A stretch of 64,000 nt of DNA from Hymenobacter tibetensis (GCF_022827545.1 NZ_CP094669.1:3190001-3254000); one strand, 5' to 3'; numbered from the stretch's first letter, positions 46,304-55,823 are shown. Made by a program: numbers and translations. The notes: generated by a model from the sequence alone, not told the origin.

Positions 46304-48673
46304 TTATTGGTCGCGTAAGCAAAGGACCGGGTTGACCCGCGCCGCGCGCATAGCCTGCGTCCCGACCGTGAGCCAGGCGACGAGCAGCGCCAGCAAACCG
46401 GCTCCGAGGAAGTACCAGAACTCCAGCGTTATTCGGTACTCGAAGCTGTTGAGCCACTGGCTTACCACCAGGTAGCTGACGGGCAAAGCCAAGACGATAG
46501 CCACTACTACTAGTTTGGTAAGGTCGCTCGACAGCAGGTAGACGATGCTCAGTTCACTGGCCCCCAATACTTTGCGCACGCCTATTTCCTTGCGCCTTCT
46601 CTCAGCCGTGAAAGCCGTCAAGCCCAACAAGCCCAGGCAGGAGATGATGATAGCCAGGCCCGCAAAGTAGCGCGAGAGCACCGCCACGCGCCGCTCCGAG
46701 GCGTATTGGGCTTGGTGGGCGGCATCCAGAAACTGGTAATCGAGCGTGAGGCCCGGGTTGAACTGCTGGTAGAATCGCTGAATTGCTTGGATGGTCTCTT
46801 GCTCGCGGCCAGGGGTGAGTTTGACCAGCACGGTGCCGGCCGCCTGCGGCTCCAGCCGGAAGATGAACGGCTCTACTTTTTCGTGGAGCGACTCGTAGTG
46901 GAAATCTTTGGCTACGCCCACAATCTGCGTTTTACCCAATACTTTGCCCACCGGATTCTGCATGCCCAAGGCTGCTACCAAAGCTTCGTTGACGATGATC
47001 TTGGTGCTGTCGGAGCGGAACTGCCGGGAAAAGCGGCGGCCCGCTTTCATCTGAATACCCAGCGTTTCCAGCATGTCGTAGTTTACGGCCAGGTTGTTTA
47101 CGGGTATTTTGTGGCCTTCCCACTCTAGCTGTGGCCCCATTCCTTGGGGGCCAACCACCACGAAGGAGCCCCACATACCCGACGCGTTTGCTACCCCCGG
47201 CAGCTGCTTGAGCTCGGCCAGAAACGCCGCGGGCTGTTGCGCAGCTCTGCCCGCCGTTTCGAAATAGATGATGTTGTTTTTGTCGTACCCCAGGTCCTTG
47301 CTCTGCACGAAGGCCACCTGACGATGCACCACCAACACGCAAACAATGAACAGCACCGACAACGCAAACTGAAACACCACCAAGCCCTTGCGCATCCAGA
47401 GGTCGGCCATCGAATTTCGGAGCGTCCCCCTGAATACTGTGGCTGGCTTGAACCCCGACAAGTAGAAAGCCGGGTAGCTGCCCGCCAGCAGCCCCGTCAG
47501 CAAGGCAATGCCCAGGAAGGCCCCACTGCTCTTGAGACTTAGCTCTAGTGCTAGCTGCTTACCCGTAATTTCATTGAACTGCGGCAACATTAGTTGCACC
47601 AGCATCACGGCCACAAACAAGGCCAGAAACGCCATCAGCACCGACTCGGCCAGGAAATGCACAACCAATGCCGCCCGGCTGGCTCCCAACGTTTTCCTGA
47701 CGCCAATTTCTCTCACCCGGCGCGTGGCTTTGGCCGTGGCCAGGTTCATGAAATTGATGCAGGCAATCAGCAGTACAAACAAGGCAATGGCCGAAAACAA
47801 CCTAACGTACTGGATTCGTCCGCCCGCGTGCGCGCCATTTTCAAATTCACCGTACAGGTACGCATCGGAATATGGCTCTACGAAAAGCGTACGGCTCTTA
47901 TTCTTGGCACTTTTGCCTTGCAATAGCTTTGCAATCTTGCTGTTGAATTGGGCGGTATTGGCGCCTTCCTTTAGCACGATATAAGTGTGAAAAGGCCCAT
48001 CATCTTCCCAGGTTATTCGCTGCCCCATCTTCATGATGTCCTTGAATGCATCGAAGGTCAGCACGAAATCAAACCGCTCAGTGGAATTAGGCGGAATGGG
48101 CCCAAACACGCCCGAGACAATACAGGTCTGCTTCAGATCCGCCATCCCCATCTGCCACTCCACCGACTTTCCCACGGCATTTTGAGGCGTGCCGAACAGC
48201 GCAATTGCCATCTGTTGGGAAAGCACAATGGCTGATTTGTTTGCTAATACCCGACTAGCATCGCCTTGAATAAGCGGATAAGTGAAGATGCGGAAGAAGT
48301 TTTCAGCCGCGCATTTTCCTACGGCCCGCACATTCTTGTTTGCCCCTACTAGCGTGAACTGAGGGAAAAAAGCGGGAGGCGTAACGACGGCAGCGGCTTC
48401 AATTTCCGGCATTTCTTCTACTAGGGCCTCGGCCAGCAGCGGATGGGTACCCCAACGGGTGTTGATGCCTTGGTCGGTGCGCACGTTTTCCATCACCCGG
48501 AAAAGCCGGCTGTCGGTGGCGTGGTACTTATCAAAGCTCAACTCATCGTTCACCCACAGGTACACCACCAAGGCACACGCCAACCCCGTGGATAGCCCAA
48601 TCAGGTTGATAAAAAACGTGGTTTTAAACCGCTTGAAGTTGCGGTAAATCAGGAGCAGGGAATGCCAAATCAT
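46304..48673 (-). CDS. ABC transporter permease (MacB/FtsX type), C
   Basis: 789 residues. An N-terminal helix (NLIGLSTGLACALVVYLWV) is followed by the MacB_PCD part and the two FtsX blocks VREIGVRKTLGASRAAL and RRKEIGVRKVLGASELSI. It is the first permease after the ATPase, 61 bases from it. Together with A and B this would give three alternative or heteromeric permeases for one ATPase and one adaptor. Confidence 0.93.
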   Translation of the reverse strand: MIWHSLLLIYRNFKRFKTTFFINLIGLSTGLACALVVYLWVNDELSFDKYHATDSRLFRVMENVRTDQGINTRWGTHPLLAEALVEEMPEIEAAAVVTPPAFFPQFTLVGANKNVRAVGKCAAENFFRIFTYPLIQGDASRVLANKSAIVLSQQMAIALFGTPQNAVGKSVEWQMGMADLKQTCIVSGVFGPIPPNSTERFDFVLTFDAFKDIMKMGQRITWEDDGPFHTYIVLKEGANTAQFNSKIAKLLQGKSAKNKSRTLFVEPYSDAYLYGEFENGAHAGGRIQYVRLFSAIALFVLLIACINFMNLATAKATRRVREIGVRKTLGASRAALVVHFLAESVLMAFLALFVAVMLVQLMLPQFNEITGKQLALELSLKSSGAFLGIALLTGLLAGSYPAFYLSGFKPATVFRGTLRNSMADLWMRKGLVVFQFALSVLFIVCVLVVHRQVAFVQSKDLGYDKNNIIYFETAGRAAQQPAAFLAELKQLPGVANASGMWGSFVVVGPQGMGPQLEWEGHKIPVNNLAVNYDMLETLGIQMKAGRRFSRQFRSDSTKIIVNEALVAALGMQNPVGKVLGKTQIVGVAKDFHYESLHEKVEPFIFRLEPQAAGTVLVKLTPGREQETIQAIQRFYQQFNPGLTLDYQFLDAAHQAQYASERRVAVLSRYFAGLAIIISCLGLLGLTAFTAERRRKEIGVRKVLGASELSIVYLLSSDLTKLVVVAIVLALPVSYLVVSQWLNSFEYRITLEFWYFLGAGLLALLVAWLTVGTQAMRAARVNPVLCLRDQ

Positions 48674-48734
48674 GCCGCTAAGCCTTAGGTATAAATAGAA
48701 TCAGGATGCTGCCAATGCAATAGAAGCCCGAAAC

Positions 48735-49424
48735 TCAGGTGGTGAACTGCTTGTGCACGTTCTCCATCACCACCTCGCCGTCGAGCAGGCGGATAACGCG
48801 GTGGGCATAGCGGGCGTCGTGCTCGGAGTGCGTCACCATGATGATGGTAGTGCCCGCCTCATTTAGTTCGGTGAGCAGTTCCATCACCTCGTTGCCGTTG
48901 CTGGAATCGAGGTTGCCGGTGGGTTCGTCGGCCAGAATGAGGCGGGGCGCATTGATAACGGCCCGGGCCACGGCCACGCGTTGCTGCTGACCACCCGAAA
49001 GCTGCTGCGGGAAGTGGTTGCGGCGGTGCATGATCTGCATCTTTTCCAGCACCTTGTCCACCTTTTCTTTGCGCTCGGCGGCTCCTACACCCAAGTAAAT
49101 CAGGGGCAGCTCCACGTTTTCCACCACGGTGAGTTCTTCAATCAGGTTGAAGCTTTGGAACACGAACCCTAGATTACGTTTGCGTAAATCGGCCCGCTTC
49201 CGTTCGTTGTAGTGCGCTATTTCGGTGCCAGCAAATTGGATGCTGCCGCCATCGGGCTCGTCGAGCAGCCCGATGATGTTGAGCAAGGTGGACTTACCGC
49301 AGCCCGAAGGGCCCATAATGGCCACGAACTCGCCCTCGTTTACCACCAGTGATACTTTGTTCAGGGCTTTGGTTTCCACTTCCTCGGTGCGGTACACTTT
49401 GTCCAGGTTTTCGATCTTGATCAT
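48735..49424 (-). CDS. ABC transporter ATPase (MacB/LolD type)
   Basis: 229 residues, a standard LolD/MacB nucleotide-binding domain: Walker A GPSGCGKST, Q-loop, signature LSGGQQQRVAVARA, Walker B LILADEPTGNLD and H-loop VTHSEHDARY. It probably powers the three permeases just downstream. The adaptor gene is 49 bases upstream on the same strand. Confidence 0.95.
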   Translation of the reverse strand: MIKIENLDKVYRTEEVETKALNKVSLVVNEGEFVAIMGPSGCGKSTLLNIIGLLDEPDGGSIQFAGTEIAHYNERKRADLRKRNLGFVFQSFNLIEELTVVENVELPLIYLGVGAAERKEKVDKVLEKMQIMHRRNHFPQQLSGGQQQRVAVARAVINAPRLILADEPTGNLDSSNGNEVMELLTELNEAGTTIIMVTHSEHDARYAHRVIRLLDGEVVMENVHKQFTT

Positions 49425-49473
49425 GGGGCTGGTTGTTGAGCGTTAATTCCTGTTTCTGGCGCTGTATCGTTGG

Positions 49474-50733
49474 TTACTGCTGCTTTTCCTTGAGCACTAA
49501 TTCGCCCATGTCCTCGTAGCCTTCGTAGCTGGACGTCACCACTTTGTCGCCGGGCTTCAAGCCTTCTAGCACCTCGAAGTACTCGGGGTTTTGCCGCCCC
49601 AGGCGGATGTCGGCTTTATAGGCGGTGGCTCCGTTTTCACTGACCTTGAAAATCCAGTTGCCGCCTGTTTTCTGGTTGAAGCCACCTTTGGGCACCAGCA
49701 CGGCCTGCGTTTGGTCGCTGAGGGCTAGGCGCACCTGCAAGGTTTGGCCGCGTCGCACGCTCGGCGGCGTTTCCTTGGTGAACTCCATATCCACTTGCAA
49801 GCCCTTGGTTACTTGGGTGTAAATCTTTTTCACGGCCAGCTCATAGCGCTTGCCTTCCAAGGTGAATTCACCTTTCTGGCCCGGAAAAATGCGCGAGATA
49901 TAGTACTCGTCTATGTTGGCGCGCACCTTCAAGCCATTGAGCATATCAATCTGGCCGATGCGCTGCCCCCGGGCTTTCAACTCCCCTATTTCAGCGTTCA
50001 GGGAAGTGATGCGGCCCGCCACCGGGGCTTTAATGGTTAGGTCATCCATCTTCTTATGCATCAGCGCCAGGTTGCTTTGCATGCGCCCCACCGACTCCTG
50101 CATCTGGTTGATTTGCTGGCGCATCGCCACCGAATCTTGCAGCAAGGTTTGCTTGGTGAGCTGGCGCTTGCGCACCTGGTACTGGTAGGTGTTCTGGCTC
50201 TCGTTGAACTCCTGCCGCGATATTACTTTTTGCTCGTACAGGTTTTTGTTGAGCTCATAGATGCGCTTGGCCTCTCTCAGTTTGTAGTCGGTGTCAGCAA
50301 ACTGGTTGAGCTGCTGAATGCGGTTTTGCTGCATCAGGTTGCGCGTGTTCTGCAGGTTGTTCATCAAATCGAACACAGCTGTTTCGCGGTTCACCATTTC
50401 CAGTTGCAGATCGGTGTTGGCTAGCTGAATGATAGGCTGGCCGGGGGTGAGCGTGGCGCCGTCTTCCACCAAAATGTTCTTTACCGTTCCGCCTTCGGTG
50501 GCATCCAGGTAAATAGTTTTGATGGGCATCACCGTCCCGTCGATGGAGATAAACTCCTGGAAGGTGCCCTTGGTCACCTCACTGATGGTGATGCGCTCGG
50601 GGTCTACGTTTAGCTTGGTGGGGCCAGCGGTGGAAAAGAAGCTAACCGCCAACAACCCCATGACTAGCACCACCCCGGCTAGGAGAAGGAGCTTGCGTAG
50701 CGTCCAGGTTTTCTTTTGAATAGGTACGTCCAT
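49474..50733 (-). CDS. HlyD/MacA-type periplasmic adaptor
   Basis: 419 residues from the ATG at 50733 (MDVPIQKKTWTLRKLLLL). One N-terminal TM (LLLLAGVVLVMGLLAVSFF), a lipoyl half (VKNILVEDGATLTPGQPIIQL), a long coiled coil (RNLMQQNRIQQLNQFAD to about residue 240), a second lipoyl half (IKAPVAGRITSLNAEIG), and a beta-barrel with PKGGFNQKTGGNWIFKV. It is a membrane-fusion protein linking MacB-like permeases to an outer-membrane TolC, which is not encoded here. First gene of the leftward unit. Confidence 0.9.
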   Translation of the reverse strand: MDVPIQKKTWTLRKLLLLAGVVLVMGLLAVSFFSTAGPTKLNVDPERITISEVTKGTFQEFISIDGTVMPIKTIYLDATEGGTVKNILVEDGATLTPGQPIIQLANTDLQLEMVNRETAVFDLMNNLQNTRNLMQQNRIQQLNQFADTDYKLREAKRIYELNKNLYEQKVISRQEFNESQNTYQYQVRKRQLTKQTLLQDSVAMRQQINQMQESVGRMQSNLALMHKKMDDLTIKAPVAGRITSLNAEIGELKARGQRIGQIDMLNGLKVRANIDEYYISRIFPGQKGEFTLEGKRYELAVKKIYTQVTKGLQVDMEFTKETPPSVRRGQTLQVRLALSDQTQAVLVPKGGFNQKTGGNWIFKVSENGATAYKADIRLGRQNPEYFEVLEGLKPGDKVVTSSYEGYEDMGELVLKEKQQ

Positions 50734-51045
50734 GTTGGTAGGAATGCGTTGCTTGCCTTTGCACCGCTTTCGGCAAGTATCTAGTAAGAATAATGCCGGT
50801 TGCATATTGCATTGATTGCCAATTGATTAAGTCAATTCCTTTTTCAGTAAGCCGTACTATTGTTCGCTTTCGATACAAATCAGTGTTCGATATTGATACA
50901 CTTTTGCGGACAGCTTCCCAGAAAAGCCGCTTTAAAGGCCAGAAAGCGGGTTATTGTAAAGTAGTACAGTTTATGGTAGGTGAATCAGTACCTACTCCTG
51001 ATGATTTCAAAGTAGCTTTCTAATTCCAGCATTACAGTAGTTTCA
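50734..51045. other. 312-base divergent control region of the ABC/TCS block
   Basis: It separates the adaptor start from the response-regulator start. It is AT-richer than the flanks. Short inverted repeats are visible (AATTGA at 50821-50826 with TCAATT at 50832-50837; TGCATATTGCA at 50801-50811; TCGATATTGA near 50890), which could be sites for the NtrC-type regulator. A sigma-54 -24/-12 pair with correct spacing was not found. A small open frame at 50793-51023 looks non-coding. Confidence 0.5.
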
Positions 51046-52428
51046 ATGGCTTTTTCTAAGGCGCGAGTATTAGTGGTCGATGACGACAGGGACGTTCTGT
51101 TTGCTCTTAAAATGCTGCTCAAAACCGAGGTGCAGGAAGTGGTAACCGAGAAGAACCCTGAGAACTTATTGTCTGTGCTAAGCAAGCAGCCGTTCGATGT
51201 TGTCTTCTTGGACATGAACTTCAAGAGCAACCTTGGCACCGGCAACGAGGGCCTGTATTGGCTGAGCCGCATTTTGGAGCGCGACAAAAACGCAACGGTT
51301 ATCATGATAACGGCCCACGGCGAAATCAGCACGGCCGTTCGGGCTCTGAAAGCTGGCGCCACCGATTTCATTGTGAAGCCGTGGCACAACGAGAAGTTTT
51401 TGGAGACGCTGCATGCCACCCTGCAGCACAATAGCACCCGCAAAACCAGCGAAACGCCTACCACGGCCAAACGTGCGCCTTCCTTCGCCGACGTGGCCAT
51501 GCTCGGCGAATCGGAACCCATGCAGGAGCTGTTTCATAAGATAGAAAAGATAGCGCCTACCGAAGCCAATGTGCTGTTGCTGGGCGAAAATGGCACCGGC
51601 AAAGAACTGGCGGCCAAAGCCTTGCACCAACGTTCTTTCCGCGCCAGCAAGCCATACGTTACGGCCGACCTGGCGGCTATGAGTGAGGGCATTTTCGAGA
51701 GTGAGCTATTCGGCCACAAGAAAGGCTCGTTCACTGATGCCAAAGACGACCGGGTGGGCCGCTTCGCGGCGGCTTCTACGGGCACCTTGTTTCTCGACGA
51801 AATCGGGAATATTTCGCTGCCGCAGCAAGCCAAGCTGCTGACGGCCTTGCAAAACCGGCAGGTAATTCCGCTAGGCAGCAACGTTCCGGTGCCTATCGAT
51901 ATTCGGTTGATTTCGGCCACCAACGCGCCCTTGTATGAGCTAGCTGCCAAAAATCAGTTTCGCAAAGACTTGATTTACCGCATCAACACCGTGGAAATAA
52001 CCCTTCCTCCGCTGCGCGAGCGGGGCAACGATGTGGTGTTGCTGGCGAAACATTTTGCGGGCCTATATGCCACCCGCAACCATAAGCCCATTCCGGAGTT
52101 CGAACCAGCCACGTTCAAAAAGCTGCAACAGCACCCCTGGCCCGGCAACATCCGGGAATTGCAGCACGCCGTGGAACGAGCCGTGATTCTGGCGGAAGGC
52201 AACGTGCTACGCCCGCAAGACTTCACCTTCTCGGCCATGGAAATGGCGCTAGTGGCCAACCAACAGACACCGACTTACTTGGATGGCCCGCTGCAACTAA
52301 ACGAGGTGGAAAAAAGCACCATTCTGCGCGTTATCGAGCGGCACAACGGCAACATCACCAAGGCGGCTAAAGAACTCGGCATCACCCGCACTGCCCTCTA
52401 CCGCCGCCTGGAAAAACATGACCTTTAA
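51046..52428 (+). CDS. sigma-54-dependent response regulator (NtrC-like)
   Basis: 460 residues. The receiver domain has VLVVDDDRDVLF and the phosphoacceptor in VVFLDMNF. The AAA+ domain has Walker A GENGTGKE and Walker B GTLFLDEIGNI. The sigma-54-contact loop, normally GAFTGA, reads GSFTDA at 227-232. An arginine-finger region and a Fis-type HTH (NGNITKAAKELGITRTALYRRLEKH) end the protein. It activates sigma-54 promoters when phosphorylated, most likely of the divergent ABC unit. It overlaps the kinase gene by 11 bases. Confidence 0.93.
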   Translation: MAFSKARVLVVDDDRDVLFALKMLLKTEVQEVVTEKNPENLLSVLSKQPFDVVFLDMNFKSNLGTGNEGLYWLSRILERDKNATVIMITAHGEISTAVRALKAGATDFIVKPWHNEKFLETLHATLQHNSTRKTSETPTTAKRAPSFADVAMLGESEPMQELFHKIEKIAPTEANVLLLGENGTGKELAAKALHQRSFRASKPYVTADLAAMSEGIFESELFGHKKGSFTDAKDDRVGRFAAASTGTLFLDEIGNISLPQQAKLLTALQNRQVIPLGSNVPVPIDIRLISATNAPLYELAAKNQFRKDLIYRINTVEITLPPLRERGNDVVLLAKHFAGLYATRNHKPIPEFEPATFKKLQQHPWPGNIRELQHAVERAVILAEGNVLRPQDFTFSAMEMALVANQQTPTYLDGPLQLNEVEKSTILRVIERHNGNITKAAKELGITRTALYRRLEKHDL

Positions 52429-53770
52429 ACGGCTCGAAATCGGCATTTTCTTGCGGCTGCTCGGGCTGCTGGTGTTAGTGTACGCCGCGGTGTACTACGC
52501 GCACAAAGCCACCTATGCGCCGGTAATTTTCGCTGGGTTTTTGGTGGTAGCGCTGGTGGTGGAACTGGCGCGCTACATCACGCGCAGCAACAGAGAGCTG
52601 GCTAGCTTTATTCTGGCAGTGAAATACCGCGACTTTTCGCAGCATTTCAACGAGGACCATACCAACCCCTCGCTCAAGCAGTTGCACGTGGCGTTCAACG
52701 AAGTCAATTCCACCTTTCGGCAACTCAACGCCGAGAAAGAAGCGCAGTTTAAATACCTGCAAACCGTGCTGGAACTGATTGATACCGGCATTATTTCCTA
52801 CGACGCCCAAGGGCAGGTGGAATGGGTGAACGAGTCGTTCAAGCAAACCTTAGAGCTGCCGTATCTGCACAATATTCATTCGCTCCAAAAGCGCCACGAC
52901 GTGCTCTATGATGCCATTATGCACTTGGAGCCCGGGTTGCCAGCGGTGGTGAAGCTAACGGTCAGCAACAGAACAATGCAGCTGCTCTTGTCGGCCACAT
53001 CGTTCAAGCTGCACGGCCGCAGCTTCACGCTTATTGCGTTCAAAAACGTCAGCCATGCCCTCGACGAAACCGAAACCGAGGCCTGGCAAAAGCTGCTCCG
53101 CGTGATGACCCATGAAATCATGAACTCGGTAGCGCCCATTGCCTCACTGGCCGATTCGCTGCGCCGCCACGTGCGCCTGGAGAAGGAAAAGGGCACGGAG
53201 TTGCTGCTTCACGACTCCGACCTGCTTGATGATGTGGAAGAAGGCATTGGCATCATCCAGCACCGCAGCGAAGGCCTGCTGAATTTTGCGCAGGTGTACC
53301 GCAATTTCAGCAAGATTACTATGCCCCTGCTAACCACCATTTATGTGCAGGAGCTTTTCAATAGCATTAGCGCGTTGCTGAAAAGCCAGCTTGCCGACCA
53401 GAACATCACCCTGCTGGTGTCGGTTGAGCCGCCTGAGCTGATGCTGCACGCCGACAGCCAATTAATGGAACAAGTGCTTATCAACCTGGTATTGAATGCC
53501 GCCCACGCCGTGGCAGGATGCGCTAACAGCCAGATTCAATTGGTTGGCAAAACCACAGACAACGACCACGTGGTAGTGGAAGTAATTGACAACGGCTGTG
53601 GCATTCCGGCCGACGTACTGGACAGCATTTTTATTCCGTTTTTCACCACTCACAAAAGCGGCAGCGGCATAGGCTTGAGCCTCGCCAAGCAGATTATGCA
53701 TCTGCACAAAGGCCGGATTCACGTGCATTCGGTGGAAGGAACGGGCAGCGTGTTTCGGCTGGAATTTTAG
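52418..53770 (+). CDS. sensor histidine kinase
   Basis: 450 residues. Two N-terminal TM helices (FLRLLGLLVLVYAAVYYA and PVIFAGFLVVALVVELARYI) with a very short periplasmic loop suggest it senses a membrane or cytoplasmic cue. A PAS-like part follows, then the H-box with H232 (MTHEIMNSVAPIASLADSL) and the ATP-binding N/G boxes (VLINLVLNAAHAV, VIDNGCGIP, SGSGIGLSLAKQIM). Partner of the overlapping NtrC-type regulator. Stop codons of this gene and the next, convergent one are one base apart. Confidence 0.93.
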   Translation: MTFKRLEIGIFLRLLGLLVLVYAAVYYAHKATYAPVIFAGFLVVALVVELARYITRSNRELASFILAVKYRDFSQHFNEDHTNPSLKQLHVAFNEVNSTFRQLNAEKEAQFKYLQTVLELIDTGIISYDAQGQVEWVNESFKQTLELPYLHNIHSLQKRHDVLYDAIMHLEPGLPAVVKLTVSNRTMQLLLSATSFKLHGRSFTLIAFKNVSHALDETETEAWQKLLRVMTHEIMNSVAPIASLADSLRRHVRLEKEKGTELLLHDSDLLDDVEEGIGIIQHRSEGLLNFAQVYRNFSKITMPLLTTIYVQELFNSISALLKSQLADQNITLLVSVEPPELMLHADSQLMEQVLINLVLNAAHAVAGCANSQIQLVGKTTDNDHVVVEVIDNGCGIPADVLDSIFIPFFTTHKSGSGIGLSLAKQIMHLHKGRIHVHSVEGTGSVFRLEF

Positions 53771-53771
53771 G

Positions 53772-54122
53772 CTACAAGAGCGGAAGATGAGGTTGTAGCC
53801 GCTCCCGAAGCAGCTCCTGCAACACAGCATCCAGGAACTGGAACTTGTCGGGAATGCGCAGGTTGATGATGGTTTTGTTGGCCAGTTCTTCGCTGAACTT
53901 TGCCTGTAGCAAATCCGCGTGCTTGCGCTCCATGACAAAGACTACATCAGCCCAACCGATGTGCCCGGCCGTCACGCGCACCCGGGCGCCGGGTTCGGTG
54001 CCAGCCGAGCGGGCCTCGTAGGTCGCATGGTCGTCGAAGAGCCGTTCGGCCGTGAGGCTGCGCCACCGGTTCTGGCTGCAGATAAAGAGTAGTTGTGTAG
54101 CGTTGGGAGGGACGGTTGGCAA
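53772..54122 (-). CDS. LMW protein-tyrosine-phosphatase-like protein (non-ATG start)
   Basis: 116 residues if the TTG at 54122-54120 is used. The active site CSQNRWRS fits the CxxNxxR(S/T) loop of low-molecular-weight phosphatases and arsenate reductases, and GWADVVFVMERKH carries the acid-loop-like segment before IINLRIPDKFQFLD. No in-frame ATG exists before the active site; the frame is open to 54227 but the extra stretch is not phosphatase-like. The TTG lies in one arm of a perfect inverted repeat (54111-54169). Cytoplasmic; either phosphatase or thiol-dependent activity is possible. Confidence 0.75.
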   Translation of the reverse strand: MPTVPPNATQLLFICSQNRWRSLTAERLFDDHATYEARSAGTEPGARVRVTAGHIGWADVVFVMERKHADLLQAKFSEELANKTIINLRIPDKFQFLDAVLQELLRERLQPHLPLL

Positions 54123-54169
54123 GTAGGCGGTGCTTTTTAAAGAGAGAGCAAAGCTACTTGCCAACCGTC
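54111..54169. repeat. perfect 16-base inverted repeat at the phosphatase start
   Basis: Arms 54111-54126 and 54154-54169 are exact complements around a 27-base A/G/T-rich spacer. The left arm covers the likely TTG start of the phosphatase gene, and the whole lies 143 bases upstream of the TolB-like gene on the other strand. It may be an operator or a leader stem. Confidence 0.6.
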
Positions 54170-54311
54170 GTTTGGACGCATGTAGTATGCCCAGAAAAAA
54201 TTGCAGTACTTTCAGCCTGCCCGACAACGGACGGGTGTACTCTGCTTCTTCTACTTCCCGCCCGGCGCTATCCTGCTTTCGGCAGTAACGCTACCAACGC
54301 TCGTATCTGGC

Positions 54312-55823
54312 ATGAAACCTTACGTTTACACCACTCTGCTCTTGCTGCTTGTGCTTCTATGCTCACCCGCATACAGCCAACAACAAGTAGGAGTATTTGA
54401 CGGCAGCCAGGACGTTGGCACGCAAGTCAAGGCAGGCTCCGCCACCTACTTGCCCGCCACCCAGCAGTACGTGGTAACCGGCGCGGGTGCTAATATCTGG
54501 CTAGACAAAGACGAGTTTCGGTACGTCTACAAGAAAATGAAAGGCGATTTTCTGCTCTATGCCCGGGCCGAGTTTGTGGGGGCCAGCGGCATAAATCCGC
54601 ACCGTAAGATGGGCTGGATGGTGCGCCAGAGCCTGCAAGGCAACGCTCCCCACGTCAGCGCCATCGAGCACGGCGACGGGCTGACCTCCTTACAGTACCG
54701 CCGCACCGCCGGGGCCGCCACCGAAGAAACGCGCGCTACCATCACCCACGCCAACATTCTGCAGCTGGAAAGAAAAGGCAACACCTACACCATGCGGGTA
54801 GCGCAGTTCGGGCAGCCGTTCGTGACCCAGCAAGTAACCGAGGTGAACCTAGGCGACGACGTGTACGTGGGCTTGGCAGTCTGCTCTCACGATGCCGACG
54901 TTACGGAAACCGGCGTTTTCCGGGATGTGCGCATCGTGGTGCCAGCGCGCGAAGGCTTGGTGCAGTACCGCGAGTATCTGGGTAGCAGCATTGAGTTGCT
55001 GGAAATAGCTACTGGCAACCGCGAAGTACGGTACACTTCCCCCAAATCGTTGCAGGCGCCCAACTGGACTCCCGATGGCAAAAGCCTGATCTACAACAGC
55101 GACGGGCTGATGTATACTTTCAACCTCGCCTCCAATCAGCCTACGGTTATTCCCACGGCCGAAGTTAAAAGCAACAACAACGACCATGTGCTTTCCTTTG
55201 ATGGCACCATGCTCGGGTTGAGCAGCGGCGTCGAGAAGTTGGGGGGCTCCATTGTGTACACGGTGCCTACCAGCGGCGGCAAACCCAAGCAAATCACGCC
55301 CCGCGGCCCGTCTTACCTACACAGTTGGTCGCCGGATGGCAAGAACCTGCTGTTTACTGGGCAGCGCACCGACGATTTTAATATCTACCGAATTCCGGCG
55401 ACTGGCGGCAAGGAAGTGCGCCTAACCAGCGCCCCTGGCCTCGACGACGGCCCGGAATATACGCCCGATGGCAAGTACATCTACTTCAACTCCAACCGCA
55501 CCGGCACCATGCAGATCTGGCGCATGCGGGCAGATGGCAGCGAGCAAGTAGCCGTAACCAACGGCGACTTTCAGGACTGGTTTCCGCACATCTCGCCCGA
55601 CGGGAAGTGGATTGCGTTTGTCTCGTTTCTGAAAGAGGAAGTAGCGGCCGGCGACCATCCTTTCTACAAGCACGTGTATTTGCGCCTGCTGCCCATAGCC
55701 GGCGGCCAGCCCAAGGTTATTGCCTACGTGTACGGGGGCCAAGGCTCCATGAACACGCCTTCCTGGTCGCCGGATAGCAAGCGCGTTGCCTTTATCAGCA
55801 ACAGCACCACCGTCGCTGAGTAG
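54312..55823 (+). CDS. secreted TolB-like WD40/PD40 propeller protein
   Basis: 503 residues from the ATG at 54312 (MKPYVYTTLLLLLVLLCSP). A signal peptide ends near AYSQQQ. The first 200 residues resemble a DUF1349-like jelly roll (FRYVYKKMKGDFLLYARAEF, HRKMGWMVRQSL). The second half has repeated PD40/TolB blades: SPDGKNLLFTGQRTDDFNIY, TPDGKYIYFNSNRTGTMQIW, SPDGKWIAFVS and SPDSKRVAFIS. A periplasmic or outer-membrane-side binding protein, possibly of carbohydrate. Confidence 0.9.
   Translation: MKPYVYTTLLLLLVLLCSPAYSQQQVGVFDGSQDVGTQVKAGSATYLPATQQYVVTGAGANIWLDKDEFRYVYKKMKGDFLLYARAEFVGASGINPHRKMGWMVRQSLQGNAPHVSAIEHGDGLTSLQYRRTAGAATEETRATITHANILQLERKGNTYTMRVAQFGQPFVTQQVTEVNLGDDVYVGLAVCSHDADVTETGVFRDVRIVVPAREGLVQYREYLGSSIELLEIATGNREVRYTSPKSLQAPNWTPDGKSLIYNSDGLMYTFNLASNQPTVIPTAEVKSNNNDHVLSFDGTMLGLSSGVEKLGGSIVYTVPTSGGKPKQITPRGPSYLHSWSPDGKNLLFTGQRTDDFNIYRIPATGGKEVRLTSAPGLDDGPEYTPDGKYIYFNSNRTGTMQIWRMRADGSEQVAVTNGDFQDWFPHISPDGKWIAFVSFLKEEVAAGDHPFYKHVYLRLLPIAGGQPKVIAYVYGGQGSMNTPSWSPDSKRVAFISNSTTVAE

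Noticed and set aside
50793..50825. sigma-54-like GG...GC boxes (TTGGCAATCAATGCA on the minus strand)
   Set aside because: The GG to GC spacing is 10 bases, whereas -24/-12 promoters need 12; alternatives on the plus strand have 11.
50793..51023. 76-codon frame in the ABC/TCS control region
   Set aside because: No motif and AT-rich control-region DNA; probably chance.
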